Positions 7,624 through 16,402 of a DNA stretch of 64,000 bases are shown piece after piece (the stretch's first letter is position 1; the number at the start of each line of letters is the position of its first letter). Under the pieces are notes generated by a model that worked only from the letters and a program-made list of their open reading frames with translations, had not been told where the DNA came from and did no database searches. The position numbers were made by a program, and so were the translations under genes. Source of the stretch: Methylocystis parvus OBBP (lineage in GTDB: Bacteria; Pseudomonadota; Alphaproteobacteria; Rhizobiales; Beijerinckiaceae); NCBI RefSeq assembly GCF_027571405.1, contig NZ_CP092968.1, forward strand, positions 1,054,001-1,118,000, read 5' to 3'.

Positions 7624-8100
7624 CGGGACTCGACGCGCGGGGGAGCCGACGCGATTTGGCCGGCCCGTATCGGCGTCCGTAAATTAGGCGCCGGCCGCCA
7701 AAAATGCGCGCTTGCCGAATCTCGCCATTTCGTCGAGCTTTCAGCGGCGGAAACACTGGACTTGTCCCCAATATCCACCATTTTCTCCACATATTGTTGT
7801 GTTGTTAATATCTGACACAATATCTTGACGATCTCTTCAGACTCGCGCAGTGTGGAGGCACAAGATCATGACGCGGCGGCGGACACTCTCCCCGATGTCG
7901 GCCCGTCTCCGGCGCAAGCCGGCCAGAGGCGTTATTTTGCTTGGGCGTAATCCTCGTATCCGGCGTGCAGCTTTGCCGGCCGTTCGGCCGCGGAGCGAGG
8001 CCGCGCCATTTTCGAGTTCGGATTGGCGAACATCTGCGTCGTTTGGCCGGCGGACGGCCGCGCGCGAGCCTTTGCTCGCGCCTAAAGGAGATTGACGGGC
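7624..8100. other. Long nrdJ leader region without a supported gene
   Basis: These 477 bases hold two NrdR-like boxes near 7787-7830, then a GC-rich stretch. Small hairpins include ggccggcggacggcc (8045-8059) and GCGCGAGC-CTTT-GCTCGCGC (about 8062-8081), the last ending just before the AAAGGAG site of nrdJ. A spurious ORF crosses the area on the plus strand. I looked for a cobalamin riboswitch and saw no B12 box. Confidence 0.5.
7787..7830 (+). promoter_or_regulatory. Two candidate NrdR boxes upstream of nrdJ
   Basis: CCACATATTGTTGTGT (7787-7802) and ACACAATATCTTGACG (7815-7830) match the remembered NrdR consensus (roughly ACACAATATATTGTGT) at 11 and 12 of 16 positions. Their starts are 28 bases apart. 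NrdR boxes usually come in pairs upstream of ribonucleotide reductase genes, so the position supports the call. The spacing is slightly shorter than the usual three helical turns. Confidence 0.5.
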
Positions 8101-11100
8101 ATGAAAATCGAGCGGCGGCACACCAAGGCGGGCGAGTCTCCTTACGCGTCGATCGAGTTCCGCACGGCCAAGAGCGAGATCCGCAATCCCGACGGATCCG
8201 TGGTGTTTTCGCTCGACAATATCGAGGTCCCGGCCCAGTGGAGCCAGGTGGCCTGCGACGTGCTCGCGCAGAAATATTTCCGCAAGGCGGGCGTCCCCGC
8301 GCGGGTGAAGAAGGTCGAAGAAAACTCGATCCCCTCCTTCCTGTGGCGGTCGGTCGCGGATACGGAAGCGCTCTCGGAGCTGCCGAAGGATCAGCGCCAC
8401 GGCTCCGAAATCTCGGCCAAGCAGGTCTTCGACCGCCTCGCCGGCGCCTGGGCCTATTGGGGCTGGAAGGGCGGCTATTTCGATGCGGAGGAGGACGCGC
8501 AGGCCTTCTCCGACGAATTGCGCTACATGCTCGCCATGCAGATGGCGGCGCCCAATTCGCCGCAATGGTTCAACACCGGCCTGCATTGGGCCTATGGCGT
8601 CGACGGGCCGAGCCAGGGCCATTTCTACGTCGACTACGCCAATGGCAGGATGGTGAAGTCGAAGTCCTCCTACGAGCATCCGCAGCCGCACGCCTGTTTC
8701 ATCCAGTCGATCGAGGACGACCTCGTCAATGACGGCGGCATCATGGATCTGTGGGTGCGCGAGGCGCGCCTGTTCAAATACGGCTCCGGCACCGGCACTA
8801 ATTTCTCGAAGCTTCGCGGCGAGAAGGAGAAGCTTTCGGGCGGCGGCTCCTCCTCGGGCCTCATGTCCTTCCTCAAGATCGGCGACCGCGCGGCGGGCGC
8901 GATCAAGTCGGGCGGCACCACGCGCCGCGCGGCGAAGATGGTCGTCGTCGACATCGACCATCCCGATATCGAAGCCTTCATCGAATGGAAGGTGAAGGAA
9001 GAAGAAAAGGTCGCCTCTCTCGTCGCCGGCTCCAGGATCGTCAAGAAGCATCTCAAAGCCATCATGCGCGCCTGCGTGAATTGCGAGGGCTCGGGCGACG
9101 ATTGCTTCAATCCGGAGAAGAACCCGGCGCTGAAACGCGAGATCAAGCTCGCGCGCCGGGACGAGGTCTCCGACAATCTCATCAAGCGCATCGTCCAGTT
9201 CGCCAAGCAGGGCTTCAAGGACATCCAGTTCGATACTTACGATACGGACTGGGACAGCGAGGCCTATCTCACCGTCTCGGGCCAGAACTCGAACAATTCC
9301 GTGCGCGTGACGGACGACTTCCTCAACGCTGTCGAGACCGGCGGCGACTGGAGTCTTGTCAAGCGCCTCGACGGCAAGGTGTCGAAGACGGTCAAGGCCC
9401 GCGAGCTGTGGGACAAGATCGGCTACGCCGCCTGGGCCTCGGCCGATCCGGGCATCCAGTTCCACACGACCATCAATGACTGGCACACCTGCCCGGCGGG
9501 CGGCGAGATTCGGGCCTCCAATCCGTGCTCGGAATATATGTTCCTGGACGACACGGCCTGTAACCTCGCCTCGCTGAACCTGTTGCAGTTCAAGACCCCC
9601 ACACTCTCCCTTGCAGGGACCCCCACCCCAACCCTCCCCCTTACAGGGGGAGGGAGCAAGGGCGCCGCTAATTCCCTCCCCCTGCAAGGGGGAGGGTCAG
9701 GGTGGGGGTTCGACATCGACTCCTATGAGCACGCCGTGCGGCTATGGACCGTCGTGCTCGAAATCTCGGTGCTGATGGCGCAGTTTCCGTCAAAGGAAAT
9801 TGCGCAGCTCTCCTACGACTACCGCACGCTCGGCCTTGGCTACGCCAATGTCGGCGGCCTGCTGATGTCGTCCGGCGTCGCCTATGACAGCGAAGCCGGC
9901 CGCGCCATTGCGGGCGCTTTGTCCGCGATCATGACGGGCGTCTGCTACGCGACCTCCGCCGAGATGGCGAAAGAGCGCGGCCCCTTCGCGCGCTTCATGG
10001 AAAATCGTGAGGCGATGCTGCGCGTCATCCGCAACCATCGCCGCGCGGCGCATGGCGAGCGCTCGGGATATGAGACCCTGCACGTCACGCCCGTGCCGCT
10101 CGACGCCGCCGCCTGCCCCGATGCGGCCCTCATGGCGCGCGCGGCATTGGCCTGGGACAAGGCGCTTTCGCAAGGCGAGCTCTATGGCTATCGCAACGCG
10201 CAGGTGACCGTCGTCGCGCCCACGGGCACGATCGGCCTCGTGATGGATTGCGACACGACCGGCATCGAGCCCGACTTCGCCCTGGTGAAGTTCAAGAAGC
10301 TCGCGGGCGGCGGCTATCTCAAGATCGTCAACCGGGCCGTGCCGGAGGGCCTGCGCGCGCTCGGCTATCGCGAAAGCGAGATCGCCGAGATCGAAGCCTA
10401 CGCCGTCGGCCACGCCTCGCTCGCCAATGCGCCGGGGATCAACACCGCCTCGCTGCGTTCGCGCGGCTTCACGGACGAGAAGCTGGCCGCGGTCGAGGCT
10501 GCTTTACCGAGCGCCTTCGACATCAAATTCGTCTTCAACAAATGGACGCTCGGTCAGGACTTCCTCACCGGCGTGCTGAAGGTTAGCCCTGAGCAACTCG
10601 AAGACCGCAATTTCGATCTCCTGACCCATCTCGGCTTCTCGAAACAGGAGATCGAAGCCGCGAATGTTCACGCCTGCGGCGCCATGACATTGGAGGGCGC
10701 GCCTTTCCTCAAGGGCGAGCACTATGCCGTCTTCGATTGCGCCAATCCGTGCGGGCGCACGGGCAAGCGCTATCTCTCGGTCGACTCGCATATCCGCATG
10801 ATGGCGGCGGCGCAGCCCTTCATTTCGGGCGCGATCTCCAAGACCATCAACATGCCGAACGACGCGACGGTCGAGGATTGCGAGCAGGCCTATATGCTCT
10901 CCTGGCGCCTCGCGCTGAAGGCCAATGCGCTCTATCGCGACGGCTCCAAACTCTCGCAGCCTTTGTCGGCGCAGCTCATTCAGGGCGACGACGATGAGGA
11001 TGACAAGATCGAGGAGCTCGTCGCGCAAAACATGCCGGCGCGCGCCGCGCAGGTCGCCGAACGCATTGTCGAGCGCGTCATTCATCAGGTGGTGCGCGAG

Positions 11101-11832
11101 CGCGAGAAGCTCCCCGACCGCCGTAAGGGCTATACGCAGAAGGCGGCGGTCGGCGGCCACAAGGTGTATCTCCGCACGGGCGAATATGCCGACGGTCGCA
11201 TCGGCGAGATCTTCATCGACATGCACAAGGAAGGCGCCGCCTTCCGCTCCTTGATGAACAATTTCGCCATCGCCATCTCGCTCGGCCTGCAATATGGCGT
11301 GCCGTTAGAGGAATATGTCGACGCCTTCACCTTTACCCGCTTCGAGCCCGCGGGCCCGGTGCAGGGCAATGACGCGATCAAGAACGCGACGTCGATCCTC
11401 GACTATGTATTCCGCGAGCTCGCCGTCTCCTATCTCGGCCGCAACGACCTCGCCCATGTATCGCCCGACGACATCGGCCACACCGTGCTCGGCAAGGGCG
11501 AGACCGAAGGCAAGGCGCCGGAAGCCAACAGCATCGTCTCGCGCGGTCTGCTTCGCTCCAAGACCGACAAGCTGATGGTCGTGCATGGCGGCGCCGTCGC
11601 TTTGCGCGAGACGCCGGACGTCGTGACCCGCGAAGAGACGGTCGAAGCGCTCTCGCAACTCGGCTGGACCGAGCCCACCAAGACGGTGCAAGGCGTCGCG
11701 GAAAAACGCGCCGAAGCGCGGATGAAGGGCTATGTCGGCGAGGCTTGTCCTGAGTGCGCGAATTTCACGCTGGTGCGGAACGGGACGTGTTTGAAGTGCG
11801 AGACGTGTGGGTCGACGACGGGATGCAGCTGA
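8101..11832 (+). CDS. nrdJ: Vitamin B12-dependent (class II) ribonucleotide reductase
   Basis: 1243 residues. It reduces ribonucleotides to deoxyribonucleotides using adenosylcobalamin, so no oxygen-dependent partner subunit is needed. Recognised parts are the N-terminal region with [14 protein letters not shown], the substrate-binding segment [15 protein letters not shown], the active-site NPCSE (residues 474-478), the second half with [14 protein letters not shown], and a C-terminal zinc ribbon (CPEC...[13 protein letters not shown]). The ATG at 8101 has AAAGGAG 10 bases upstream; a TTG three codons earlier is less likely. At about residues 499-536 a 38-codon insert rich in Thr, Pro, Leu and Gly sits between LASLNLLQF and FDIDSYEHA. 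It is the translation of a palindromic repeat (9595-9708). CobS nearby in the window fits a B12-making cell. Confidence 0.93.
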   Translation: MKIERRHTKAGESPYASIEFRTAKSEIRNPDGSVVFSLDNIEVPAQWSQVACDVLAQKYFRKAGVPARVKKVEENSIPSFLWRSVADTEALSELPKDQRHGSEISAKQVFDRLAGAWAYWGWKGGYFDAEEDAQAFSDELRYMLAMQMAAPNSPQWFNTGLHWAYGVDGPSQGHFYVDYANGRMVKSKSSYEHPQPHACFIQSIEDDLVNDGGIMDLWVREARLFKYGSGTGTNFSKLRGEKEKLSGGGSSSGLMSFLKIGDRAAGAIKSGGTTRRAAKMVVVDIDHPDIEAFIEWKVKEEEKVASLVAGSRIVKKHLKAIMRACVNCEGSGDDCFNPEKNPALKREIKLARRDEVSDNLIKRIVQFAKQGFKDIQFDTYDTDWDSEAYLTVSGQNSNNSVRVTDDFLNAVETGGDWSLVKRLDGKVSKTVKARELWDKIGYAAWASADPGIQFHTTINDWHTCPAGGEIRASNPCSEYMFLDDTACNLASLNLLQFKTPTLSLAGTPTPTLPLTGGGSKGAANSLPLQGGGSGWGFDIDSYEHAVRLWTVVLEISVLMAQFPSKEIAQLSYDYRTLGLGYANVGGLLMSSGVAYDSEAGRAIAGALSAIMTGVCYATSAEMAKERGPFARFMENREAMLRVIRNHRRAAHGERSGYETLHVTPVPLDAAACPDAALMARAALAWDKALSQGELYGYRNAQVTVVAPTGTIGLVMDCDTTGIEPDFALVKFKKLAGGGYLKIVNRAVPEGLRALGYRESEIAEIEAYAVGHASLANAPGINTASLRSRGFTDEKLAAVEAALPSAFDIKFVFNKWTLGQDFLTGVLKVSPEQLEDRNFDLLTHLGFSKQEIEAANVHACGAMTLEGAPFLKGEHYAVFDCANPCGRTGKRYLSVDSHIRMMAAAQPFISGAISKTINMPNDATVEDCEQAYMLSWRLALKANALYRDGSKLSQPLSAQLIQGDDDEDDKIEELVAQNMPARAAQVAERIVERVIHQVVREREKLPDRRKGYTQKAAVGGHKVYLRTGEYADGRIGEIFIDMHKEGAAFRSLMNNFAIAISLGLQYGVPLEEYVDAFTFTRFEPAGPVQGNDAIKNATSILDYVFRELAVSYLGRNDLAHVSPDDIGHTVLGKGETEGKAPEANSIVSRGLLRSKTDKLMVVHGGAVALRETPDVVTREETVEALSQLGWTEPTKTVQGVAEKRAEARMKGYVGEACPECANFTLVRNGTCLKCETCGSTTGCS
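9595..9708 (+). repeat. Palindromic doublet repeat (family B) inserted in frame in nrdJ
   Basis: Exactly 114 bases (38 codons), composed of ACCCTCCCCC-TTACA-GGGGGAGGG and CCCTCCCCC-TGCAA-GGGGGAGGG. The outer arms CCCCACCC and GGGTGGGG are inverted. It contains no stop in the nrdJ frame. Flanking protein sequence is conserved nrdJ on both sides, so the element was added without breaking the gene. A related copy lies at 2451-2572. Confidence 0.85.
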
Positions 11833-11870
11833 GGGCGCAGCATTCCTCGCGTGAGCACATGACCGCCAAC

Positions 11871-12033
11871 GCAATCCTCGTCCTTCGAGACGCGCCCTTC
11901 GGGCGCTCCTCAGGATGAGGATTGCTTGCTAACGCCCTAAAAACGCTGAGATTTGAGAATTGGCCTCAACGACAATGCAAGGCCCCTCATCCTGAGGAGC
12001 GCGCGCAGCGCGCGTCTCGAAGGACGAGGGGCC
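11871..12033. repeat. Inverted palindrome doublet (family A), left copy
   Basis: Two palindromic units face each other across a spacer of about 55 bases. Unit 1 (11871-11925) starts GCAATCCTCGTCCTTCGAG and ends GGATGAGGATTGC. Unit 2 (11981-12033) starts GGCCCCTCATCCTGAGGAG and ends GAAGGACGAGGGGCC. The core of unit 2 is the reverse complement of the core of unit 1. The doublet ends eight bases before the stop codon of the GIY-YIG gene. Confidence 0.85.
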
Positions 12034-12040
12034 GTGATCA

Positions 12041-12358
12041 TTAGCCCGAAGGCGCGCCACCCTTCTTCTGCCGCCGCGCCGCGAGCGCCGGCAAGGCGTC
12101 GTAGTCTCCCCTGATCAGCGCTTCTTTTTTCACACGGCTCCAGCCTTTGACCTGGCGCTCAGTCGCAATCGCGTCCGTCAATTGCGCATAGTGAGCAGAC
12201 CAGACGAGGTTCACAGGCCGCCGCCGCGTCGTATAGTCGGCGTTGATCCCGAGGTTGTGCTCGCTGACCCTCGTTTCGACGTCCTTGCGCGTCAGACCAG
12301 TATAATAACTGCCGTCGGCGCAAAGAAGGATGTAAACGCTTGCGCCCTCGATCGGCAT
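12041..12358 (-). CDS. GIY-YIG domain endonuclease, small stand-alone type
   Basis: 105 residues forming a single GIY-YIG nuclease domain: VYILL (8-12) and YYTGLT (18-23) make the two signature strands, followed by catalytic Arg30, His34 and Glu67 (ATERQVKGW). The C-terminus is basic. Stand-alone proteins of this YhbQ/UvrC-N-like type are common, and few have known roles. The ATG at 12358 is chosen because the domain starts there; the frame stays open to 12400 only because the adjacent palindrome is read through. The gene fits almost exactly between two palindrome doublets, which is the strongest clue to its job. Confidence 0.85.
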   Translation of the reverse strand: MPIEGASVYILLCADGSYYTGLTRKDVETRVSEHNLGINADYTTRRRPVNLVWSAHYAQLTDAIATERQVKGWSRVKKEALIRGDYDALPALAARRQKKGGAPSG

Positions 12359-12359
12359 C

Positions 12360-12506
12360 GCAATCCTCGTCCTTCGAGACGCGCCCGTTAGGCGCTCCAA
12401 TGAGGATTGCTTGTTGGCGCTTCAAAAGCTTCTTAAATCAACCGCCTAACACAAGGCCCTCACCCTGAGGAGCCTGCAAAGCAGGCGTCTCGAAGGGCGA
12501 GGCGCC
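12360..12506. repeat. Inverted palindrome doublet (family A), right copy
   Basis: Unit 3 (12360-12410) begins GCAATCCTCGTCCTTCGAG like unit 1 and ends TGAGGATTGC, with a few bases missing in its right arm. Unit 4 (12455-12506) matches unit 2 (GGCCCTCACCCTGAGGAG ... TCTCGAAGGGCGAGG). The spacer, starting TTGTTGGCGC, looks related to the spacer of the left copy (TTGCTAACGC). The doublet begins one base from the start codon of the nuclease gene. Confidence 0.85.
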
Positions 12507-12522
12507 GTCACCAGTGATGGAC

Positions 12523-13689
12523 TCACGCCACCTCCCTCACCCTCTCCACGCGTCCCAACTCCCCCTCCGCCTCCTCCGCGCGCATCGTCGAAAACATCCG
12601 CTGCAACTCCGCCCCCGTGCGTGGCGCGTAGCCCGCAATCCCCTCGCGTCCGTAAAACGCCCGGAACATCGCCCGCGCGCACTCGAGCGACAGCGGCCCG
12701 ACCTCGATCACCTCATCGATCCGCCCCGGCCGCACGATCGCCGGGTCGAGCCGGTCGAGATGGTTCGTCGTCACGATGAATTTCAGCCCGTCCGGCGTCT
12801 GCATGCCGTCCATGGAATTCAGGATTTCATGCAGCGGCGAGCCGCGCGGCGCGCCGCCGTCGATGGCGATCTCCCGCGTCCCGTTGCGGTTCAGGCCGCT
12901 CGCAATCGTGTCGATATCCTCGATCACGAAGAGGTCGTTCTTCGTCCCCGTCTTGAACGCCGCGCCGAGGCCGTGCAGCGACTTCACATATTTAATGTCG
13001 AAGCCGAAGTCGGAGGCGAGCGCATGGATGAGGCTCGTCTTACCCGTGCCGGGCGGGCCGTGCAGCACAATGCCGAGCTTCCACGGAATGCCGCGCGCCG
13101 CGTGCCATTCTTCCGCGCCCTGAAACCATCGCAGACGCGAGACGAGGCGCTCCTTGATCGCGTCGTCGATGAAGACGGTGTCGAGACCGCGCTTGCGCCG
13201 CCGCATCGCGCCTTCGCTTCCGCCTGCCGAATACATGGAAATAATGATGGAGTTCCTGTGCTCGTCCGGCTTGCAGTCGCGCATGAAGCGCTCGACCATG
13301 GCGCGGTCGCGCGTGAGGAAAGAAATCGCGATCGTTTCAAAGGGCGTGATCTGCTGCGCGGATTTCGTTTTGGAATATTTGAAGAGCACGCCGTCATAGA
13401 CGCCGAACCCGCCGCCGAAGCCCGTCTTCAGACCGCCGTCCTTCATCTCGAGCGAACGGCTGAAAAAGTTGAGCCGGCGGCCTTCGATAAAAGCGTCGAC
13501 GTCGCCATATTCATTGGACATGCTCTCGACGAAGACCTTGGTCCACATGGTCTTGTCGATAAGCTCAAGCGTCTTTTCCGGCACGGCGCGCAGTAGATAC
13601 ATCAGCGAGCCGAAGGCCAGCGTGCCGACGCCGCCGGCGAGAAGCTGGTTCGAGGCAAGCGCGGAAGAGACGATGTCGAGAATGTTCAT
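12523..13689 (-). CDS. Bcs1-like membrane-anchored AAA ATPase
   Basis: 388 residues. A hydrophobic N-terminal segment (LLAGGVGTLAFGSLMYLL, about 16-33) is followed by a middle domain resembling the Bcs1-specific region, then an AAA module. The module has Walker A GPPGTGKTS (211-219), Walker B LFVIEDID, sensor-1 IVTTNH and the RPGRID arginine-finger segment. Mitochondrial Bcs1 moves the folded Rieske protein across the membrane. Bacterial Bcs1-type proteins are scattered and their clients are unknown. The domain order TM-Bcs1-AAA is what I rely on. No Rieske or cytochrome bc1 gene is near. Its 3' end is about 17 bases from the palindrome doublet. Confidence 0.75.
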   Translation of the reverse strand: MNILDIVSSALASNQLLAGGVGTLAFGSLMYLLRAVPEKTLELIDKTMWTKVFVESMSNEYGDVDAFIEGRRLNFFSRSLEMKDGGLKTGFGGGFGVYDGVLFKYSKTKSAQQITPFETIAISFLTRDRAMVERFMRDCKPDEHRNSIIISMYSAGGSEGAMRRRKRGLDTVFIDDAIKERLVSRLRWFQGAEEWHAARGIPWKLGIVLHGPPGTGKTSLIHALASDFGFDIKYVKSLHGLGAAFKTGTKNDLFVIEDIDTIASGLNRNGTREIAIDGGAPRGSPLHEILNSMDGMQTPDGLKFIVTTNHLDRLDPAIVRPGRIDEVIEVGPLSLECARAMFRAFYGREGIAGYAPRTGAELQRMFSTMRAEEAEGELGRVERVREVA

Positions 13690-14028
13690 CTACGCCCTCT
13701 TTCTCGAGACGAAGTTTCGCCCGAGCTTCATAGGCGCTTCAAATGTGCATGGTTCGGCGGCGCTACAAGGATGACGAAGGTCACGACGGGGCGGCAAGCC
13801 ATCGCCCCGGACAACAAATATCGGTTCAATCCGTATCTGCCTTTCGATGAGGGCGACGACCGCAAATTCAGCGACCGCGCATATGTTGTCACGATGCAGA
13901 CCAGAGACAAGGCGGTGAACACGACCCCGGTCACGAAGTCCCGAGCGTCTCGAACGAAGGCGTGAGCCGCGATGGCCGCTGCGCTGGCGGGAGAAGCCCC
14001 ACGATTAAGGCCGCATCCGCCTTGAAAT

Positions 14029-14081
14029 GCCGCCTATCGCGCTCCCTTTAACAAAGCGGGAGCGCGCGATAGGCCGGCGGC
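14029..14081. repeat. Long hairpin with TTTAACAAAG loop (family D), copy 1
   Basis: Arms CTATCGCGCTCCC and GGGAGCGCGCGATAG enclose the loop TTTAACAAAG, and GCCGCC/GGCGGC extend the stem. The same core recurs about 200 bases downstream in the same orientation. Confidence 0.75.
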
Positions 14082-14246
14082 AGACCGGTCGCCCTCTCGA
14101 CAAGACGCAGTCGGCCCATAGACGGCCTTTTGACCGACGTTCCGGACGACGCCGCTGGGGATGTGAACGCCGCGGCCAGCCCCGCAAGGCCTTGCTAAAC
14201 GCCGCTCAAAATCTACGCTCTCCCGCTCCTTGAAACTTGTCCCCTC

Positions 14247-14273
14247 GCGCTCCCTTTAACAAAGCGAGAGCGC
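14247..14273. repeat. Hairpin with TTTAACAAAG loop (family D), copy 2
   Basis: Shorter copy of the family D core, GCGCTCCC-TTTAACAAAG-CGAGAGCGC, about 45 bases upstream of the YflT-like gene. It could be a dispersed repeat or part of that gene's leader. Confidence 0.7.
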
Positions 14274-14319
14274 TGTTGAGACGGCTGTTGGGCCGCGCCG
14301 CGCTCGCGGAGGGAAGGCA

Positions 14320-14889
14320 ATGGAAAGACCGCTTACGCCGGAAGAACGCGGCAAAGTGCGCGAAGTCGTTGGCGTCTTCGACAATCTCGACCAGATGCAG
14401 TCGGCGATCGACGATCTCCTCACCGACGGCTTCGACCAGACGACCATCAGCGTGCTCGCGCCGCAGACCGTCGTGCGCGAGGCGCTGGGCGATCAGAGCC
14501 TCTCCGCCGAGGCGCTCGGCGCCAATCCGCACACGCCGCACGGGACTTACATCGATCCCGAGGCGCGCAACGAAGCCAAGGCCGGGATCATCGGCGCGCT
14601 CTTCTATATCGGCGCGGTCGGGGGCGCGGGCATGGTCCTCGCGGCGGGCGGAGCCCTCGGCGCCGCCATCGCCGCGGCGCTGGTGCTCGGCGGCGGCGGC
14701 GGCCTTGTCGGCGCGACGCTCGCCCAATTAATCGGCTCCGCTGAGGCGACATGGGTCAAGGCGCAGATGGAGCATGGAGGGATGCTGCTCTGGGCGCGCG
14801 CCTGGGACGAGGCCAAAGAGCGCGCCGCCATCGACGTCATGCAGCGAAATGGCGGCCACGACGTGCACACCCACGCCGCGACGGCGTGA
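14320..14889 (+). CDS. YflT/general stress protein 17M-like domain protein with glycine-zipper hydrophobic core
   Basis: 189 residues. The N-terminal 50 (REVVGVFDNLDQMQSAIDDL ... TTISVLAP) resemble the YflT/GS17M module found in stress-related proteins. Then comes a long Gly/Ala-rich hydrophobic segment (about 85-140), probably two membrane-inserting helices, and a polar tail containing WVKAQMEHGGMLLWARAWDE. Proteins of this layout are usually annotated as hypothetical. GGAGGG lies upstream of the ATG. A terminator hairpin follows the stop. Function is not established. Confidence 0.7.
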   Translation: MERPLTPEERGKVREVVGVFDNLDQMQSAIDDLLTDGFDQTTISVLAPQTVVREALGDQSLSAEALGANPHTPHGTYIDPEARNEAKAGIIGALFYIGAVGGAGMVLAAGGALGAAIAAALVLGGGGGLVGATLAQLIGSAEATWVKAQMEHGGMLLWARAWDEAKERAAIDVMQRNGGHDVHTHAATA

Positions 14890-14895
14890 AAGAAG

Positions 14896-14929
14896 CGCCC
14901 TCTCCTTCGAGGGAGGGCGTGTCTCTTTT
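14896..14929. terminator. Bidirectional-position terminator after YflT-like gene
   Basis: Stem CGCCCTC (14896-14902) pairs with GAGGGCG (14913-14919), followed by TGTCTCTTTT on the plus strand. It lies between two convergent genes and best serves the plus-strand one. Confidence 0.65.
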
Positions 14930-15591
14930 CACCACCAGCCGCCCCATCCGAGACCCGAACCCAAGCCGACGCCGAGAAGGCCGGTTCCTCCCCAGCCGTC
15001 GCCCCAACCATAGGAAGGATAGCCCCACGGGCCGCAAATATTCACCCAGCGGCGCCGCCAGCCCCAATAGGTGCGGATCAGCTGCGGCCGCCAGCAGGTC
15101 TCGTAGCCGGTATAGTAATAGGGCCAACCGCCGCCCCAGAGCCCGGCGCTGTAATAGGGCCAGCCCCAGCCCCCGCCGAAATAGCGACGATAGCCGAACG
15201 GGCGACGCCAGCCCCACCCGCCCCAGCCGAGACCCACGCGCCGATAGCCCAAACCGCCCCAGGGTCGTCCGCCCCAGCCGCCGCCGGCCCACCCCGGCCG
15301 GAAACCTCCCATCGGAGCGGCGACGCCTCCGCGAAAACCCCCAAAACCAGAACTCAAGCCGCCGCCCCCGAAGCCGCCGCCATGGAAGCCTCCAAATCCG
15401 CCCCCGCCCAAGGCCGCGCCGCCGCCAAAGCCGCCGTGGAAACCGCCCCCGCCAAAGCCGCCGCCGAACCCGCCGCCATGAAAGCCGCCGCCGCCAAGGC
15501 CCCTCTGCGCTTGTGCGCCCCCCGGCTGCGCGAGCAGCGCCGCCGCCAACGCCGCCGCTGCGCAGACGGCGTTGAATTTATGGATTGTCAT
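14929..15591 (-). CDS. Exported glycine/tryptophan/tyrosine-rich protein
   Basis: 220 residues with a Sec signal peptide (AVCAAAALAAALLAQPGGAQA). The next part is very Gly-rich, with GGGFHGGGFGG-type repeats (about 28-85), then comes a Trp/Tyr/Gly/Arg-rich half with GGWGGRPWGG and a pair of cysteines (ETCWRP, NICGPWG). The low-complexity exported character fits a surface or envelope protein; no enzymatic motif is present. The ATG at 15591 has GAGGAGG upstream and is directly followed by the leader; the open frame to 15699 is not needed. Function unknown. Confidence 0.75.
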   Translation of the reverse strand: MTIHKFNAVCAAAALAAALLAQPGGAQAQRGLGGGGFHGGGFGGGFGGGGFHGGFGGGAALGGGGFGGFHGGGFGGGGLSSGFGGFRGGVAAPMGGFRPGWAGGGWGGRPWGGLGYRRVGLGWGGWGWRRPFGYRRYFGGGWGWPYYSAGLWGGGWPYYYTGYETCWRPQLIRTYWGWRRRWVNICGPWGYPSYGWGDGWGGTGLLGVGLGSGLGWGGWW

Positions 15592-16036
15592 CACTGCCTC
15601 CTCGATCTGGAAGGGCGGCAGGTTGAGGGGGACGCATCGGGCGCGCGTCCAGCGCCGCCGCTTCACCAGATAGGGGTAGATGCAGCGACCGGGCTGCAAA
15701 TCAACACGCGCCCGCCTGGGAGCGAAGGCCGTCGAAAGTCGAAAAGACGTCGAACAGAGATTGAGAGAATTATTCTCGACCTGTTGTCATCCTGCAACAG
15801 TCGGACTATCGGAACGTAGATCCAAATATGTAATACCGCACCATTTCCGTGAACTTATGCATCATCAGAGCTCGAAACGCGCTTTTTCGATTGGCGCGTA
15901 ATTCACTTGTTCTACGCCGATGCGCGCCTCCTCCCGCCTTTATTCCGCCTGAGCGTCACAGTAGCTCGCGGTTGAGGCCGCGCCCGTCGCGGCGCTAGCC
16001 GCGCGCATCTTTGCGCGCGATCGGAGGAGAGTGCTG
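15592..16036. other. Gene-free stretch before rlpA-like gene
   Basis: 445 bases containing the upstream region of the glycine-rich gene and of the RlpA-like gene. A patch at 15760-15900 is less GC-rich than its surroundings. Short plus-strand ORFs cross it but lack ribosome-binding sites. I see no RNA gene or repeat. Confidence 0.4.
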
Positions 16037-16402
16037 TTGAAGACGTTTTTGCTTGGAGCCGGCGCGCTGATCGGCCTGACTTGCGGCGCCGACGCCGGCT
16101 GGGTGGGCAAGGCTTCCTACTATAATTTGGGCGGACGCACCGCGAGCGGCAGCCATGTCGGCGCCTTTACGGCGGCGCACCGCACCCTGCCCTTCGGCTC
16201 CAAGGTGCGCGTCACCAACCTCAAAAACAATCGTTCGGTCGTCGTCACCATCAATGACCGCGGTCCCTTCACGGGCGGCCGGGTCATCGACGTCTCCGCC
16301 CATGCCGCCGACGCGCTGGGTTTCCGCTCGGCGGGCGTCGCGCATGTGAAAGTCGAGCCGGTTGCGGACATTGCTGAAGCCGCGACGCCCGCCCTTCAGT
16401 AA
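16037..16402 (+). CDS. rlpA: RlpA-like double-psi beta-barrel protein
   Basis: About 121 residues: a signal peptide ([18 protein letters not shown]) and one RlpA/DPBB domain with [30 protein letters not shown] and [15 protein letters not shown]. The aspartate in NDRGPF is the residue family members use for lytic transglycosylase activity on naked glycan strands. There is no SPOR domain, so it is the short form. The start is a choice between GTG 16031 and TTG 16037. GGAGGA at 16023-16028 is only two bases from the GTG but eight from the TTG, which decides for TTG. Confidence 0.8.
   Translation: MKTFLLGAGALIGLTCGADAGWVGKASYYNLGGRTASGSHVGAFTAAHRTLPFGSKVRVTNLKNNRSVVVTINDRGPFTGGRVIDVSAHAADALGFRSAGVAHVKVEPVADIAEAATPALQ

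Larger units (their letters stand above)
11871..12506. mobile_element. Candidate mobile unit: GIY-YIG nuclease gene between two repeat doublets
   Basis: A 105-codon nuclease gene is enclosed by two same-direction copies of the family A doublet. Eight bases separate the gene from one copy and one base from the other. The tight fit, the nuclease, and at least one more, degenerate copy of the doublet at 46677-46804 suggest a repeat/nuclease partnership comparable in layout to REP sequences with their RAYT transposases. No terminal target-site duplication was found. The mobile nature is inference. Confidence 0.4.
13690..14319. other. 630-bp gene-free stretch with two hairpin repeats
   Basis: No ORF here has a convincing start site or family resemblance. 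The region carries two copies of a hairpin with an identical TTTAACAAAG loop (14029-14081 and 14247-14273). It otherwise contains the divergent upstream regions of the AAA ATPase and the YflT-like gene. Short overlapping ORFs on both strands around 13728-13965 were not accepted. Confidence 0.5.

Noticed and set aside
7624..8100. Cobalamin riboswitch upstream of nrdJ
   Set aside because: No recognisable B12 box or the expected multi-stem layout was found; NrdR-like boxes explain regulation better.
7837..9687. Long minus-strand ORF (616 codons) opposite nrdJ
   Set aside because: Antisense shadow with no recognisable domains; nrdJ is certain.
9595..9708. Intein or frameshifted region in nrdJ
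   Set aside because: The extra segment is only 38 codons, has no splicing motifs and is plainly a palindromic repeat; the frame is intact.
13728..13965. Short overlapping ORFs on both strands between the AAA ATPase and YflT-like genes
   Set aside because: No ribosome-binding sites, no family resemblance, and each is the antisense of the other.
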